IMG/VR virus record: IMGVR_UViG_3300044988_000112
Coordinates: 1 to 31,658 of that record
DNA length: 31,658 nt
Strand: one strand, 5' to 3'
From: a virus
Part shown: in pieces, positions 16,910 to 25,300 of the stretch
Layout: every line of letters starts with the position of its first letter
Numbering within the stretch: position 1 is the stretch's first letter
The notes under the pieces: model-generated
The model's database searches: none
The model's input: only the letters and a program-made list of their open reading frames with translations
Told to the model about the DNA's origin: nothing
Made by a program: the position numbers and the translations under genes

Positions 16910-17698
16910 TTAATTTCGTTTTCGTTTCTTACTAAACATTTGATTTAATGTAGCAAGTGAAATCGGTACATCTTCGAATTGACCATCTTCTACTTCGTTT
17001 AAAACATAAACACCGCGCCAATGATTATTAGATTGAATATTTAAATAATCTTCATCATGTTCATAACAAGAACCAGCAATAATAGCTGTCATTGTTTTTC
17101 CATCTGCTCTTTTTCCGTAAAATATATCTCGGCCTTGTTGATGCCCTGCAATACAAGACTGATGCAATTTAGCAATAAGTGCGCGAGCAGTGCTGATAGG
17201 CCTACCCATAGCACCGCTAATAAAGTAATGACAAAAAGCAACACCTTCAATATTAATAGGCTGCAAGAACGGAACAGTATTCCAACCATTTTCTTCATAC
17301 TTTAAGTCCTCAAGAGAAATTAAACCTTCTAATTTAGGGTCATTTTGTATTGCCCTGTTTATTCGATTTTCGTGATTTCCATAAAGCATAATTAATTTTG
17401 GATTCCACTGTTTACGCCTAATTGCTATTAATCTTAAACGTTCTTTTCTAATAGGATTTAATAATAATTGTTGAGCATCCAATACTGATTGAACGTCTTT
17501 TTTATATCTAAGACCTTCCATACTCTTAGAGCCAGGCTTATCGTGTGAACATAGAGATGGCATATCTGCAAAGTCACCTAAATGAATTATATAATCAGCT
17601 TTAATCTTAACAGCATATCTTCCAATATCAGATAAGAAATCGTAATTTTCATCAGGTTTTACTTGAGTATCAGGAATAACCAAGATACGTTTAATCAT
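16910..17698 (-). CDS. Calcineurin-like metallophosphoesterase
   Basis: 262 aa. Metal-binding motifs are in the family order: PDTQ (D10, Q12), HLGDFAD (D42), YGNHE (N108, H109), CHYF (H157) and AGHQQG (H186). The first motif is DxQ rather than the common DxH, and the last is GHQQ rather than GHxH, both tolerated in some phage members. The family hydrolyses phosphoester bonds using two metal ions. It is encoded between the portal and MuF-polymerase genes, 11 bases before the next ribosome site region, so it is part of the head operon. The substrate is unknown; DNA-end or nucleotide processing are only possibilities. Confidence 0.85.
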   Translation of the reverse strand: MIKRILVIPDTQVKPDENYDFLSDIGRYAVKIKADYIIHLGDFADMPSLCSHDKPGSKSMEGLRYKKDVQSVLDAQQLLLNPIRKERLRLIAIRRKQWNPKLIMLYGNHENRINRAIQNDPKLEGLISLEDLKYEENGWNTVPFLQPINIEGVAFCHYFISGAMGRPISTARALIAKLHQSCIAGHQQGRDIFYGKRADGKTMTAIIAGSCYEHDEDYLNIQSNNHWRGVYVLNEVEDGQFEDVPISLATLNQMFSKKRKRN

Positions 17699-17707
17699 TA
17701 TAACCCC

Positions 17708-19267
17708 TTATTGAGACATGTCTTTCAACTTATCTAAATAGTTTTCACCAGAAGAATTTCCAGTGACCATTTCATCCCCATTAATTTCTAACTTACCATC
17801 CTCATCATTATAATCAGGGGCAATCATATCATTTTGTTTTAATACCATTAACCAAACTGAACGAGGAATAAGACCATTTTGATACCATTCTGTAACTAAC
17901 CGTAACCAATCAGCACCTAGTGGAGTTGGGTTAAAGTCTGCTGACAAACTAAATTCAATATCAGAAGAAACTAATTGTAAGTCATATCGCCAATTAAGCA
18001 TAAATGCAATAATATCAGACATTGTATTACTAATTTTAGTATTCAATGTACCGAGTTGTGCTGTTTGAGAAGCATTACGAATTTCTAAAGCTACACCTGA
18101 TTGGGCTGATTCTGGGGATAACATACGAATACCCATTTTAGCCATATCTTCTACTGTAGCTGCAATTGCTTTTTCCATATCTTGTAAAGCACCCGTTGGT
18201 GTTTCAAGAACTTTAGCATCATCCCCTTGACGTAGTCGTATCCAAGTTCCAAGACCTGAAGATACAATTTTATCAAAGTCTTCATCACTCATATCTGAAA
18301 TAATAATCGGTGTGTAAGTAGAAGCGCCATATAACAAATGATTACGTCTACTAATTTTATTATATAAACTAATTTCACGATCAATTAATGGTGTAAGTAA
18401 AGGTTCTGTAATTTCAATAGAACCATTTAAAGGCCAAGCAGGAATAAAATTTAAACGCTCGCCATTGTACATAATGTCTGTTTTAGTTTCAACTAACTTA
18501 TATACAGGATGTGCTATATGACTAATTGTTCGTTTTTCAAGAGCATTTTCAGAAATATTTGTGGAGTCTTTACGATATTTACGGATTTGATACATTCCAT
18601 TTAATATTTCATGTACATAAACAATATCAACAAATTCTGGGTGGAATTCATTTTTAGTAGTATCTTCTTCGTAACTACGAATTACAAGCATAGATAACTG
18701 TTGAATACCCTTTTTATCAACAGAGGTTTTCCAATTAATTACAGAAGTTGCTGAAAGTAATAATGGATATGGTTTATATTCTTTATATTCTGCTGCACTT
18801 AATTCTTCAGGATTAGGTATTACAGGATAATCTACATAAACCCAAGCACGACTTGTTTGTACTTCTTCCCATAATGCACGATCTAAGAAAGAAGCTAATG
18901 GTGCATTATCTTGAGCAAAGGCATCCATAATCCATTGATGTGCTTCCGAAGGAACTTTCTCAGGTAATTTTAATGTTGGCTGTTTACGTAATAATCCGCC
19001 TACAAGAGTTTTAGCATATTGAGAAACCATTCCAGGAAACTCTGCTTCAGACTTATAGAAATCAAACTGACGTTGTGTCATTGATGGCGAAAATGGTAAC
19101 AATAAATTACTGAAGTAAACATTATCAATGGTTTGGTCATAGTTTTTAACATAACGTTCACCACTACAAACCGCTCTACTTCTTGCCCATAAAGGCATAA
19201 TATCATCAAATGCAGCAATTGGATCTGCAACTGTTTTGATTTGTTGGGCAGCGTTATTTACGGCCAT
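17708..19267 (-). CDS. Portal protein (DUF4055-like)
   Basis: 519 aa, a normal length for a portal subunit. The N-terminus (AFDDIMPLWARSRAVCSGE) and the segment around FYKSEAEFPGMVSQYAKTLVGGLLRK match the DUF4055 portal family. The central part contains a wing-like beta region and PLIDREISLYNKISRRNHLL, followed by the stem-type helix segment (GVALEIRNASQTAQLGTLNT, MSDIIAFMLNWRYDL). Twelve copies should form the DNA channel at one capsid vertex. The next genes encode a metallophosphoesterase and the MuF fusion, and MuF proteins bind portals. ATG at 19267 follows AAAGGT. Call made from family pattern and context. Confidence 0.88.
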   Translation of the reverse strand: MAVNNAAQQIKTVADPIAAFDDIMPLWARSRAVCSGERYVKNYDQTIDNVYFSNLLLPFSPSMTQRQFDFYKSEAEFPGMVSQYAKTLVGGLLRKQPTLKLPEKVPSEAHQWIMDAFAQDNAPLASFLDRALWEEVQTSRAWVYVDYPVIPNPEELSAAEYKEYKPYPLLLSATSVINWKTSVDKKGIQQLSMLVIRSYEEDTTKNEFHPEFVDIVYVHEILNGMYQIRKYRKDSTNISENALEKRTISHIAHPVYKLVETKTDIMYNGERLNFIPAWPLNGSIEITEPLLTPLIDREISLYNKISRRNHLLYGASTYTPIIISDMSDEDFDKIVSSGLGTWIRLRQGDDAKVLETPTGALQDMEKAIAATVEDMAKMGIRMLSPESAQSGVALEIRNASQTAQLGTLNTKISNTMSDIIAFMLNWRYDLQLVSSDIEFSLSADFNPTPLGADWLRLVTEWYQNGLIPRSVWLMVLKQNDMIAPDYNDEDGKLEINGDEMVTGNSSGENYLDKLKDMSQ

Positions 19268-19269
19268 GA

Positions 19270-19635
19270 TTAACCTTTCAATATAATATTAAATTCTTTC
19301 ACAGTACAAGTAATACGTCTGCCTGATACAGTATTTACTGCATCCACTAAGTCGCTATCGTTATGTGGAGTTAAATACCAGTTTGAAGGAGTATTTTCAG
19401 AAGGATGTTGGTTAGCAGGTACTAAATCATTTTGTGTTAAACGACTTAAAACTTCAGCGTGTTGTTTATTAACAGGTTCTTCTGCTTTATATACATCTTT
19501 TACAACTAATTCTTCTGTCATAACTGAAATTTCTTCTAGTACTTCAACTGATTCTTCAACTACTTCTTGTGTTGGTGTTTGAATAGTAGGTTTCATGTTA
19601 TTAGGCATGTTTAGTTTTGGTTGAATTTTATTCAT
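19270..19635 (-). CDS. Small acidic protein before portal, unknown
   Basis: 121 aa. The N-terminal half is low complexity and acidic (VVEESVEVLEEISVMTEELV), likely disordered; the C-terminal half (SNWYLTPHNDSDLVDAVNTV, SGRRITCTVKEFNII) looks folded. I do not recognise the family. Its ATG overlaps the 36-aa gene upstream by eight bases and its stop lies two bases before the portal ATG, so it is translationally tied to the portal. It may be a minor head protein, but that is only context. Confidence 0.65.
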   Translation of the reverse strand: MNKIQPKLNMPNNMKPTIQTPTQEVVEESVEVLEEISVMTEELVVKDVYKAEEPVNKQHAEVLSRLTQNDLVPANQHPSENTPSNWYLTPHNDSDLVDAVNTVSGRRITCTVKEFNIILKG

Positions 19636-19738
19636 TTAGTAACTCTCTTTTCTTAGGTTTAGATTTGCCAGCCTCGCTTAATGCGATAGCAATTGCTTGT
19701 TTAGGGTTAGTAACTATTTCGCCACTTTTACCAGCCAT
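19628..19738 (-). CDS. Short basic protein with QAIAIALSEAGKS motif
   Basis: 36 aa: MAGKSGEIVTNPKQAIAIAL, then SEAGKSKPKKRELLNE. The NPKQAIAIALSEAGK core occurs at the end of small phage and plasmid basic proteins (DUF6496-like), so this looks like a minimal member of that group. The ATG has an AAAGGT ribosome site that overlaps the end of the holin-like gene, starting two bases after its stop. Its own stop overlaps the next gene. Function is unknown; a nucleic-acid-binding or virion role has not been shown. Confidence 0.7.
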   Translation of the reverse strand: MAGKSGEIVTNPKQAIAIALSEAGKSKPKKRELLNE

Positions 19739-19739
19739 A

Positions 19740-20288
19740 TTAGTTTACCTTTGTATTCAATTGTCGAGCTGCAAACCACCAAAGTACACAAGTAGTAGTA
19801 ACAAAGATTAGCGCATCAACGAGTCGATAAAATGTTTCTTTAAGAAACAAAGGATCATTCATTACTGATACTGGTATATAAGACCAGATACAGAAAGTAA
19901 AGACAGATAACATAATAGCATAATAGAGAGTCAATGCTGGCCTTGTCATTCCTCTGACAAAATCTACAGCAATCATCCATTTACTTGTAGGAGCATTACT
20001 ATAAGTAGCTTTATCTGCATCATAGCTTTTTGCCATAGCATTATAAGAGCTAACTTCAATTTCTTTAGATGCATTTAATTCAGCTAATACATTAGCATTT
20101 TTAGCTTCTAAAGTAATTATAGCAATTTCTTTATCTGTCATTAATAATTCATGTTTATTCTTTTCAATTAATACTGAGAGTGCAGCATCTTCACGTTTCT
20201 TTTCTTGGTAAATCTCAAGGCCATGCTTAAACAAAGCCCCAAGCACTCCTAGAAAGCCACCTGAAGTGCCTAATAGTAATTCAAGCAT
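19740..20288 (-). CDS. Holin-like membrane protein (3-TM type)
   Basis: 182 aa. A short hydrophobic Gly-rich N-terminal segment (LELLLGTSGGFLGVLGALF) is followed by a charged helical/coiled-coil stretch (residues about 25-85, KKREDAALSVLIEKNKHELL) and two C-terminal membrane segments (LTLYYAIMLSVFTFCIW and LVDALIFVTTTCVLWWFAA). RGMTRPALTLYY resembles the Arg-Pro segment in the 3-TM holins of gene transfer agents and marine phages. I infer a role in lysis or inner-membrane permeabilisation. It overlaps the DUF5675-like gene by eight bases, which supports a lysis pair. No spanin was found. Confidence 0.65.
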   Translation of the reverse strand: MLELLLGTSGGFLGVLGALFKHGLEIYQEKKREDAALSVLIEKNKHELLMTDKEIAIITLEAKNANVLAELNASKEIEVSSYNAMAKSYDADKATYSNAPTSKWMIAVDFVRGMTRPALTLYYAIMLSVFTFCIWSYIPVSVMNDPLFLKETFYRLVDALIFVTTTCVLWWFAARQLNTKVN

Positions 20289-20700
20289 GTTCTCTTACCT
20301 CCAATAAAAATGTTTGCTTATCCATTTGTCGTTCAAAAGCTTTTACAGCTAATCGACTATTTAAGATAGCTTTTTGCCCATTTATAATTCCTCTTTTATA
20401 GCCAAGTAAAGGACAACCCTTGCTATGAGTTTGATATTCATCAGGATTACCTGCCAGATTTCCACTATGTATTCTTACACCTCCTCTATCTGGTACATTC
20501 ATAATTTCGTATGTATATACTCTTAATCGTGGGGATAAAGACCATCTTACAGGATAAGTTCCAACAGGTATTCTTGAAATATTATTTTTGTTTTCTTTCC
20601 AAGGTAATTCTAGTGTATTGTATATTTTATCAAAGATACGTAGAGTACCAAAACAACCTTGTTCGCTTTCTATTTCTCTTTGTAAAATAAATTTATTCAC
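20281..20700 (-). CDS. DUF5675-like protein, possible cell-wall enzyme
   Basis: 139 aa from GTG at 20700-20698, chosen because AAGGA lies eight bases upstream; a longer in-frame start at 20733 would add 11 hydrophobic residues without a good site. It matches the DUF5675 pattern: RIFDKIYNTLELPWKENKNN, RIPVGTYPVRWSLSPR, VRIHSGN and THSKGCPLLG. The H-x14-S-x-G-C spacing (RIHSGN to SKGC) resembles the active site of YkuD L,D-transpeptidases. DUF5675 genes are often next to phage holins. A peptidoglycan-active or lysis role is an inference; no classical endolysin is seen in the window. Confidence 0.75.
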   Translation of the reverse strand: MNKFILQREIESEQGCFGTLRIFDKIYNTLELPWKENKNNISRIPVGTYPVRWSLSPRLRVYTYEIMNVPDRGGVRIHSGNLAGNPDEYQTHSKGCPLLGYKRGIINGQKAILNSRLAVKAFERQMDKQTFLLEVREHA

Positions 20701-20830
20701 TAGTATTATCCTTTTTAAGAGTTGGAGAAACAACTTGGGGATCTTTTGTTTTGTTTGGAGCCCAAGCTGGTTTCCTTGCTGCTAATACTTTTGTATTGTT
20801 GAATCTAATATTAAAATTATTATTCCACAT
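20693..20830 (-). CDS. Small basic protein, unknown
   Basis: 45 aa beginning MWNNNFNIRFNNTKVLAARK, followed by PAWAPNKTKDPQ and ending DNTSE. It overlaps the end of the 57-aa gene upstream by 11 bases and the start of the DUF5675-like gene by eight bases (the GTG start contains the region of its TAA stop). The ribosome site is poor, so translation would depend on coupling. No membrane or signal segment is visible and it is not a spanin-like protein. Coding status is supported by tiling with its neighbours rather than by homology. Confidence 0.55.
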   Translation of the reverse strand: MWNNNFNIRFNNTKVLAARKPAWAPNKTKDPQVVSPTLKKDNTSE

Positions 20831-20993
20831 TTGAATCATTAGTATTGTTTTCACTCTCTTTTAGTTTAATTTGAGTAATTGTTTGCATCTTAACTTTATT
20901 AAATACTGGTTCAACTACCTCAAGAGGTAATTTAGCTAGTGCTGATAAAATTAAGTTTATTTCTGGTGCTTCTAAGTCTAATGTCAAAGCCAT
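20820..20993 (-). CDS. Small protein of 57 aa, unknown
   Basis: 57 aa beginning MALTLDLEAPEINLILSALA, then KLPLEVVEPVFNKVKMQT and a polar tail ending NDSNVE. The ATG at 20993 has a clear TTAGGAAATAAA ribosome site. Two amphipathic helices are likely. The pattern resembles small phage proteins with an 'EINLILNALAKLPYEQV' type helix pair, found near lysis or packaging genes, whose function is unknown. It begins the small-gene cluster before the lysis pair. Confidence 0.7.
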   Translation of the reverse strand: MALTLDLEAPEINLILSALAKLPLEVVEPVFNKVKMQTITQIKLKESENNTNDSNVE

Positions 20994-21027
20994 TTTATTT
21001 CCTAATTGATATTACACTATTTAAAAT

Positions 21028-21297
21028 TTAGTCTAGTTGTAGTTCTTCTATTGGTGCTGGCGGTTCTTCTGTTGGTATATCGGTACACTCAAATACATCA
21101 GTCCAAACACCATCAACTAGTTGGTATTCTACACTAATTACTATTTTATCTGGTGGAGGTTCACGCCTAATGAATGGAGCAAATCTATCTAATGGTACTA
21201 CGCCATTCCATTCTGGACACGCCTGTAATAAATTAGATTCTAAGTACGGGTGATTAACCGTTTGTCCATTAATAATTTCAATCCATAAATTTTCCAT
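21028..21297 (-). CDS. Small acidic tail-fibre-associated protein
   Basis: 89 aa beginning MENLWIEIINGQTVNHPYLE, with LLQACPEWNGVVPLDRFAPF, then a strand-rich part (KIVISVEYQLVDGVWTDVFE) and an acidic Pro/Glu tail. The INGQTVNHPxxExNLxxAxP pattern is common in short phage proteins encoded right after fibre genes. They may assist fibre assembly or be structural. ATG follows AGGAAACTTATAATT, overlapping the end of the Gly-rich gene. Function inferred from position only. Confidence 0.65.
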   Translation of the reverse strand: MENLWIEIINGQTVNHPYLESNLLQACPEWNGVVPLDRFAPFIRREPPPDKIVISVEYQLVDGVWTDVFECTDIPTEEPPAPIEELQLD

Positions 21298-21299
21298 AA

Positions 21300-22331
21300 T
21301 TATAAGTTTCCTGTATTAGTTGAAGGGAAAGCTCTAGTTGGGTAGCCTAAGCCAGGCCATATAATTCTAACCGCTCCGCCACCTCCGTTCCCAGACTTAC
21401 CTGCTTGCCCATCAGACCCACCACCGCCACCGCCATATGCCCCACCGTTTGCGCTAGAGACGCCGGTGTAGGGAGGAGGATTTCCAGCTGCGCCACCTGA
21501 CCCACCTGTGCCTGGAAAAGAGGAAGAGCCAGCACCGAGATTATTACCTACGCCACCTGCGCCGTTTGCTCCCTGTCCTAATATGCCTACCCCACCACCA
21601 CCGCCAGCATTTCCACTAGAACCAGCTGAACCACCGCCACCACCACCACCACCTGAACCTGCGGCTCCATTGACACCTGCGCCAGGGCCTCCACTGTTAC
21701 CCCCATTTCCGCTATACCCCGCAGCACCACCACCGCCTGTACAGTTAGAAGTACCAGCTCTACCTATACCAGCACCGCCCGTGCCACCACCAGCGCCAAC
21801 AAACGAACCGCCTACTGAATTGAGTGTAGTATTTGACCTACCGCCAGCTCCGCCAAAACCAGCAACAGTAGCATTGTTAATAAAATAACTCGCTCCTCCA
21901 GCGCCAGCTGCACTACCTCCTTTAACTCCGCCTGCTCCGACAACAACTGTGTAGCTTGTTCCTGGAACTACCGAAATATTGTTTTTCCAGCCTAGCCCGC
22001 CGCCACCACCACCACATGCCCCTGAGTTGTTGTTACCACCACCACCGCCTCCTCCAACACAGACAACACTGACAGCTGTAACCCCTGTTGGGCATGCCCA
22101 CGAAAAGGTACCTGCAGTGATATATTGTTGTTGGCCTGCAGGGATACCATTACTTTTACCCCAAAAATTAGTAGGCATTGTAATTGCGCCACTAGCTACA
22201 CCTGCAAGGGTTCTTACTGCGGTATCATTAAGGCTAATTTGCGTTGCTGTACCCAACCCAAGCTCAACCGCAATAGATTGACCTGCGGTTGTACCAGCAA
22301 GGCTAATTGCGCCTGATGAATTAAGTGCCAT
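21300..22331 (-). CDS. Glycine-rich fibre-tip/structural protein
   Basis: 343 aa. The N-terminal ~75 residues (MALNSSGAISLAGTTAGQSI, ISLNDTAVRTLAGVASGAI) are a module common in phage fibre proteins, ending NFWGKSNG. Then FSWACPTGVTAVSVVCVGGG starts a long Gly/Ala/Ser domain with poly-Gly runs to residue about 320, followed by AVRIIWPGLGYPTRAFP. Such Gly-rich domains can form polyglycine-II lattices in phage adhesins. I infer a receptor-binding or fibre-tip component. The ATG uses AGGAGCATAATC, inside the last codons of the large fibre gene. GC content is much higher than neighbours because of Gly codons. Confidence 0.8.
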   Translation of the reverse strand: MALNSSGAISLAGTTAGQSIAVELGLGTATQISLNDTAVRTLAGVASGAITMPTNFWGKSNGIPAGQQQYITAGTFSWACPTGVTAVSVVCVGGGGGGGNNNSGACGGGGGGLGWKNNISVVPGTSYTVVVGAGGVKGGSAAGAGGASYFINNATVAGFGGAGGRSNTTLNSVGGSFVGAGGGTGGAGIGRAGTSNCTGGGGAAGYSGNGGNSGGPGAGVNGAAGSGGGGGGGGSAGSSGNAGGGGGVGILGQGANGAGGVGNNLGAGSSSFPGTGGSGGAAGNPPPYTGVSSANGGAYGGGGGGSDGQAGKSGNGGGGAVRIIWPGLGYPTRAFPSTNTGNL

Positions 22332-22333
22332 GA

Positions 22334-25300
22334 TTATGCTCCTATATGTCTAGGTTGTGTAGCTTCAAGACGATCTACTTTCGCTTTTAGTTCTTTAACT
22401 AATTCTTTTAGTGCAACAAGTTCTTTGGCTAGTTCAACCGCTGAGGTTAAAGCAGCGTTACCGTATGCAACAGACAAGAACCCATCTTCACCTTCTAGTA
22501 CAACTTCTGGAAGTAGTTTTTGTAATGATTGAGCTGATACCCCTGCTTGGGTTATTTCTTCGTCTATACGGTCGTAAATACCAGACTTTACTTCAGCTAA
22601 TTTCTCTACAAAATTATCTGCTACTGGACGCCAATTCTTCTTTTTACGCTCATCTGAATATGCGGTGACGTTAGCGATAGCAGTGAAATTGCCTGAGCCA
22701 TCCCATTGAACTAACCAATTACTATCAGCCTTATTAAATATTCCACCAAATCCATCAGATGAACGGGCCATTATTGTATTGCAGTTTACTCCCGTGCTGT
22801 CTCTAAGGTTTATACCAGACCAGCCGCCCTTTATACCATTAATGGATACTGCTCCATATGTTGCAGCTGAACCAGGCCCTGAAATCGTTGTTCCACCGAG
22901 AGCTAAATTGCCTGCAAATCTTGCTGAACCATCAACGGAACTTATCTCGGCTACTATAGTGGGGGTTACTTGGTTTGCGGTACCTGATTCAAAAGTCCAT
23001 CCATACCCAGCAGAATTTTCAATAAAACTTCTTTGTCCCCAAGATGTAACAAGCGTACCTGTTGGAGCTGTAATATTTGCATACGGACCACATCCAGTAG
23101 CTGCTGCCGGAGACATATACTGGGTCCAAGCAGAATACGTATTGCTATACCAACCAATCCCCGTTGCTGCGCCTGAACTTCTGTTTACCAGTGTTTTTGG
23201 AGAAGTAAGAACACCACTAAATGAACCTGTGGTAGCCGCTACCGTTCCGCCTGATTGGTTTGTAGCTGTTGTAGCAGTTGCCGCGTTGCCTGTGCATGAA
23301 CCTGATGAGCCTGTCGTGTTTTGATTTAGAGTTGGAATGTCTGCTGCAACTAGGGCTCTAAATGTTGGTGTACCTGCTGCTCCATTTGGTGCTGCAAATA
23401 CTGTATTAGCTGTTTGAGAAGCTAATGTTGCAGTTAATGTACCAGTAGTTGTTACAGGAGATACAGTTACCGTAAATATAGAAGGTAATGATAATCCAAC
23501 AGATGTTGCTGTACCTGTACCATAAGTTGCAGTATCAAGTGTCCAAGTATTTGCAGCTGTCTTTTTCAAGAATCCGCTTGTACCTGCAAGAGCTCCAATT
23601 GCTGTTAAATCAGCATCAAGCCCTTGATAAGTAGTAGCGGCTGTAGCAGAAGTTAAATAGCTACTCAAAGCTGAACTTAAAACATAAGTGTTAGTATCTA
23701 ATGCCCATGTGTTTGCTGCGGTTTTGGTTAAGAAGCCTGTTGTTCCAGCTAAACCTGCAATACTTGTAAGATCACCAGCTAAAGGTTGATAAGTAGTTCC
23801 AGCAGCAGTTGTAGTCAAATATGTAGACGTATCTAATGACCATGTATTAGCTGCAGTTTTCTTTAATAACCCCGATGTTCCAGCAATAGCTGCAATAGCA
23901 TCTAAATCTGCATCCCATGCTTGAGTTGTTGTTCCAACACCAAGAGAAGTAAGATATGTATTAGTATCTAAAGTCCAACTATTAGCAGCAGTCTTTTTCA
24001 ATAAACCTGAAGTTCCAGCTAATCCTGCAATGCTTGTAAGATCAGCATCCAAAGGCTGGTAAGTTGTACCTGCAGTAGTTTGAGTTAAATAAGTAGAACT
24101 TGCACTTGCAGTGGTTAAATAGCTAGACAAGTCTGAAGATAATGCGTATGTATTAGTATCTAATGACCATGTATTTGCAGCCGTTTTCTTAAGTAATCCG
24201 ATTGTGCCTGCTAAACCAGCTATTGAAGTTAAATCTTCATCAAGAGGTTGATAGGTTGTACCTGCAGCAGTTTGAGTTAAATAAGTTGAACTTGCATTTG
24301 CAGTTGTAAGATAACTAGATAATGCACTATTTAAAGCATATGTATTAGTGTCTAATGACCATGTATTTGCAGCTGTTTTAATTAAGAACCCAGTTGTGCC
24401 AGCTAATTCAGCTATAGATGTCAAATCGCTATCTAATGGTTGATAAGTAGTTCCAGCGTTAGTTTGAGTTAAATATGTACTACTTGCGGTTGCAGTCGTA
24501 AGATATGATGATAATTCGCTATTTAAAGCGTATGTATTAGTATCAAGTGCCCAAGTATTTGCAGCAGTCTTTTTAAGCAATCCAGAAGTTCCTGAAAGAG
24601 CTGCGATTGCAGTTAGATCAGCATCTAAAGATTGATAAGTAGTTCCAGCATTTGTAATAGTCAAATAATCAGATAATGTACTGTTTAAAGCATATACATT
24701 AGTATCTAAAGACCAAGTATTAGTTGCTGTCTTTTTAAGTAAACCAGAAGTTCCACTTAAAGCTGCAATTGCGGCTAAGTCAGCATCGTAACCTTGAACG
24801 CTTGTACCAATATCTCCAGTATAAACACCATTAGTTACTGTATTTGCATTGCCAATTAAATTACCATAAAAGTTATTTGCTTGAAAGTCAGATAAAGTAA
24901 AGCTAACATCTGTTGTATCAATATAAACTCCAGGTTCAGGAATATACCCGTGAAATACTTTCCAATGACCATCTGTAGCATCTCTGAAAACACCTGCATG
25001 ACCATACGTACCATTATTATAATTACCAACGATACCTATATCTGGATTAGAAACAGGTGAGCCTTCGTTTAAATATATTAAATTATCTGAGATAGCAAGA
25101 TCTGTTGCATTTAAAGTAGTAAGTGTTCCAGCAACAGTAAAGTCACCATCAATTTGTAAATTACCGCCTACTTTAGCATTACCGCCTACAAATAACTTTT
25201 TAGCAATACCAACACCCCCTGCCATTTTAACAGGGGCATTTGTAGCACTTATGGCTTCAGTTGTATCCAAAAAGGCTACAGAATCACTGAATGATTTACC

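Noticed and set aside
21508-21888. Plus-strand proline-rich open frame
   Set aside because: It is the antisense of the glycine-rich domain (GGN codons read backwards give Pro codons) and has no ribosome site.
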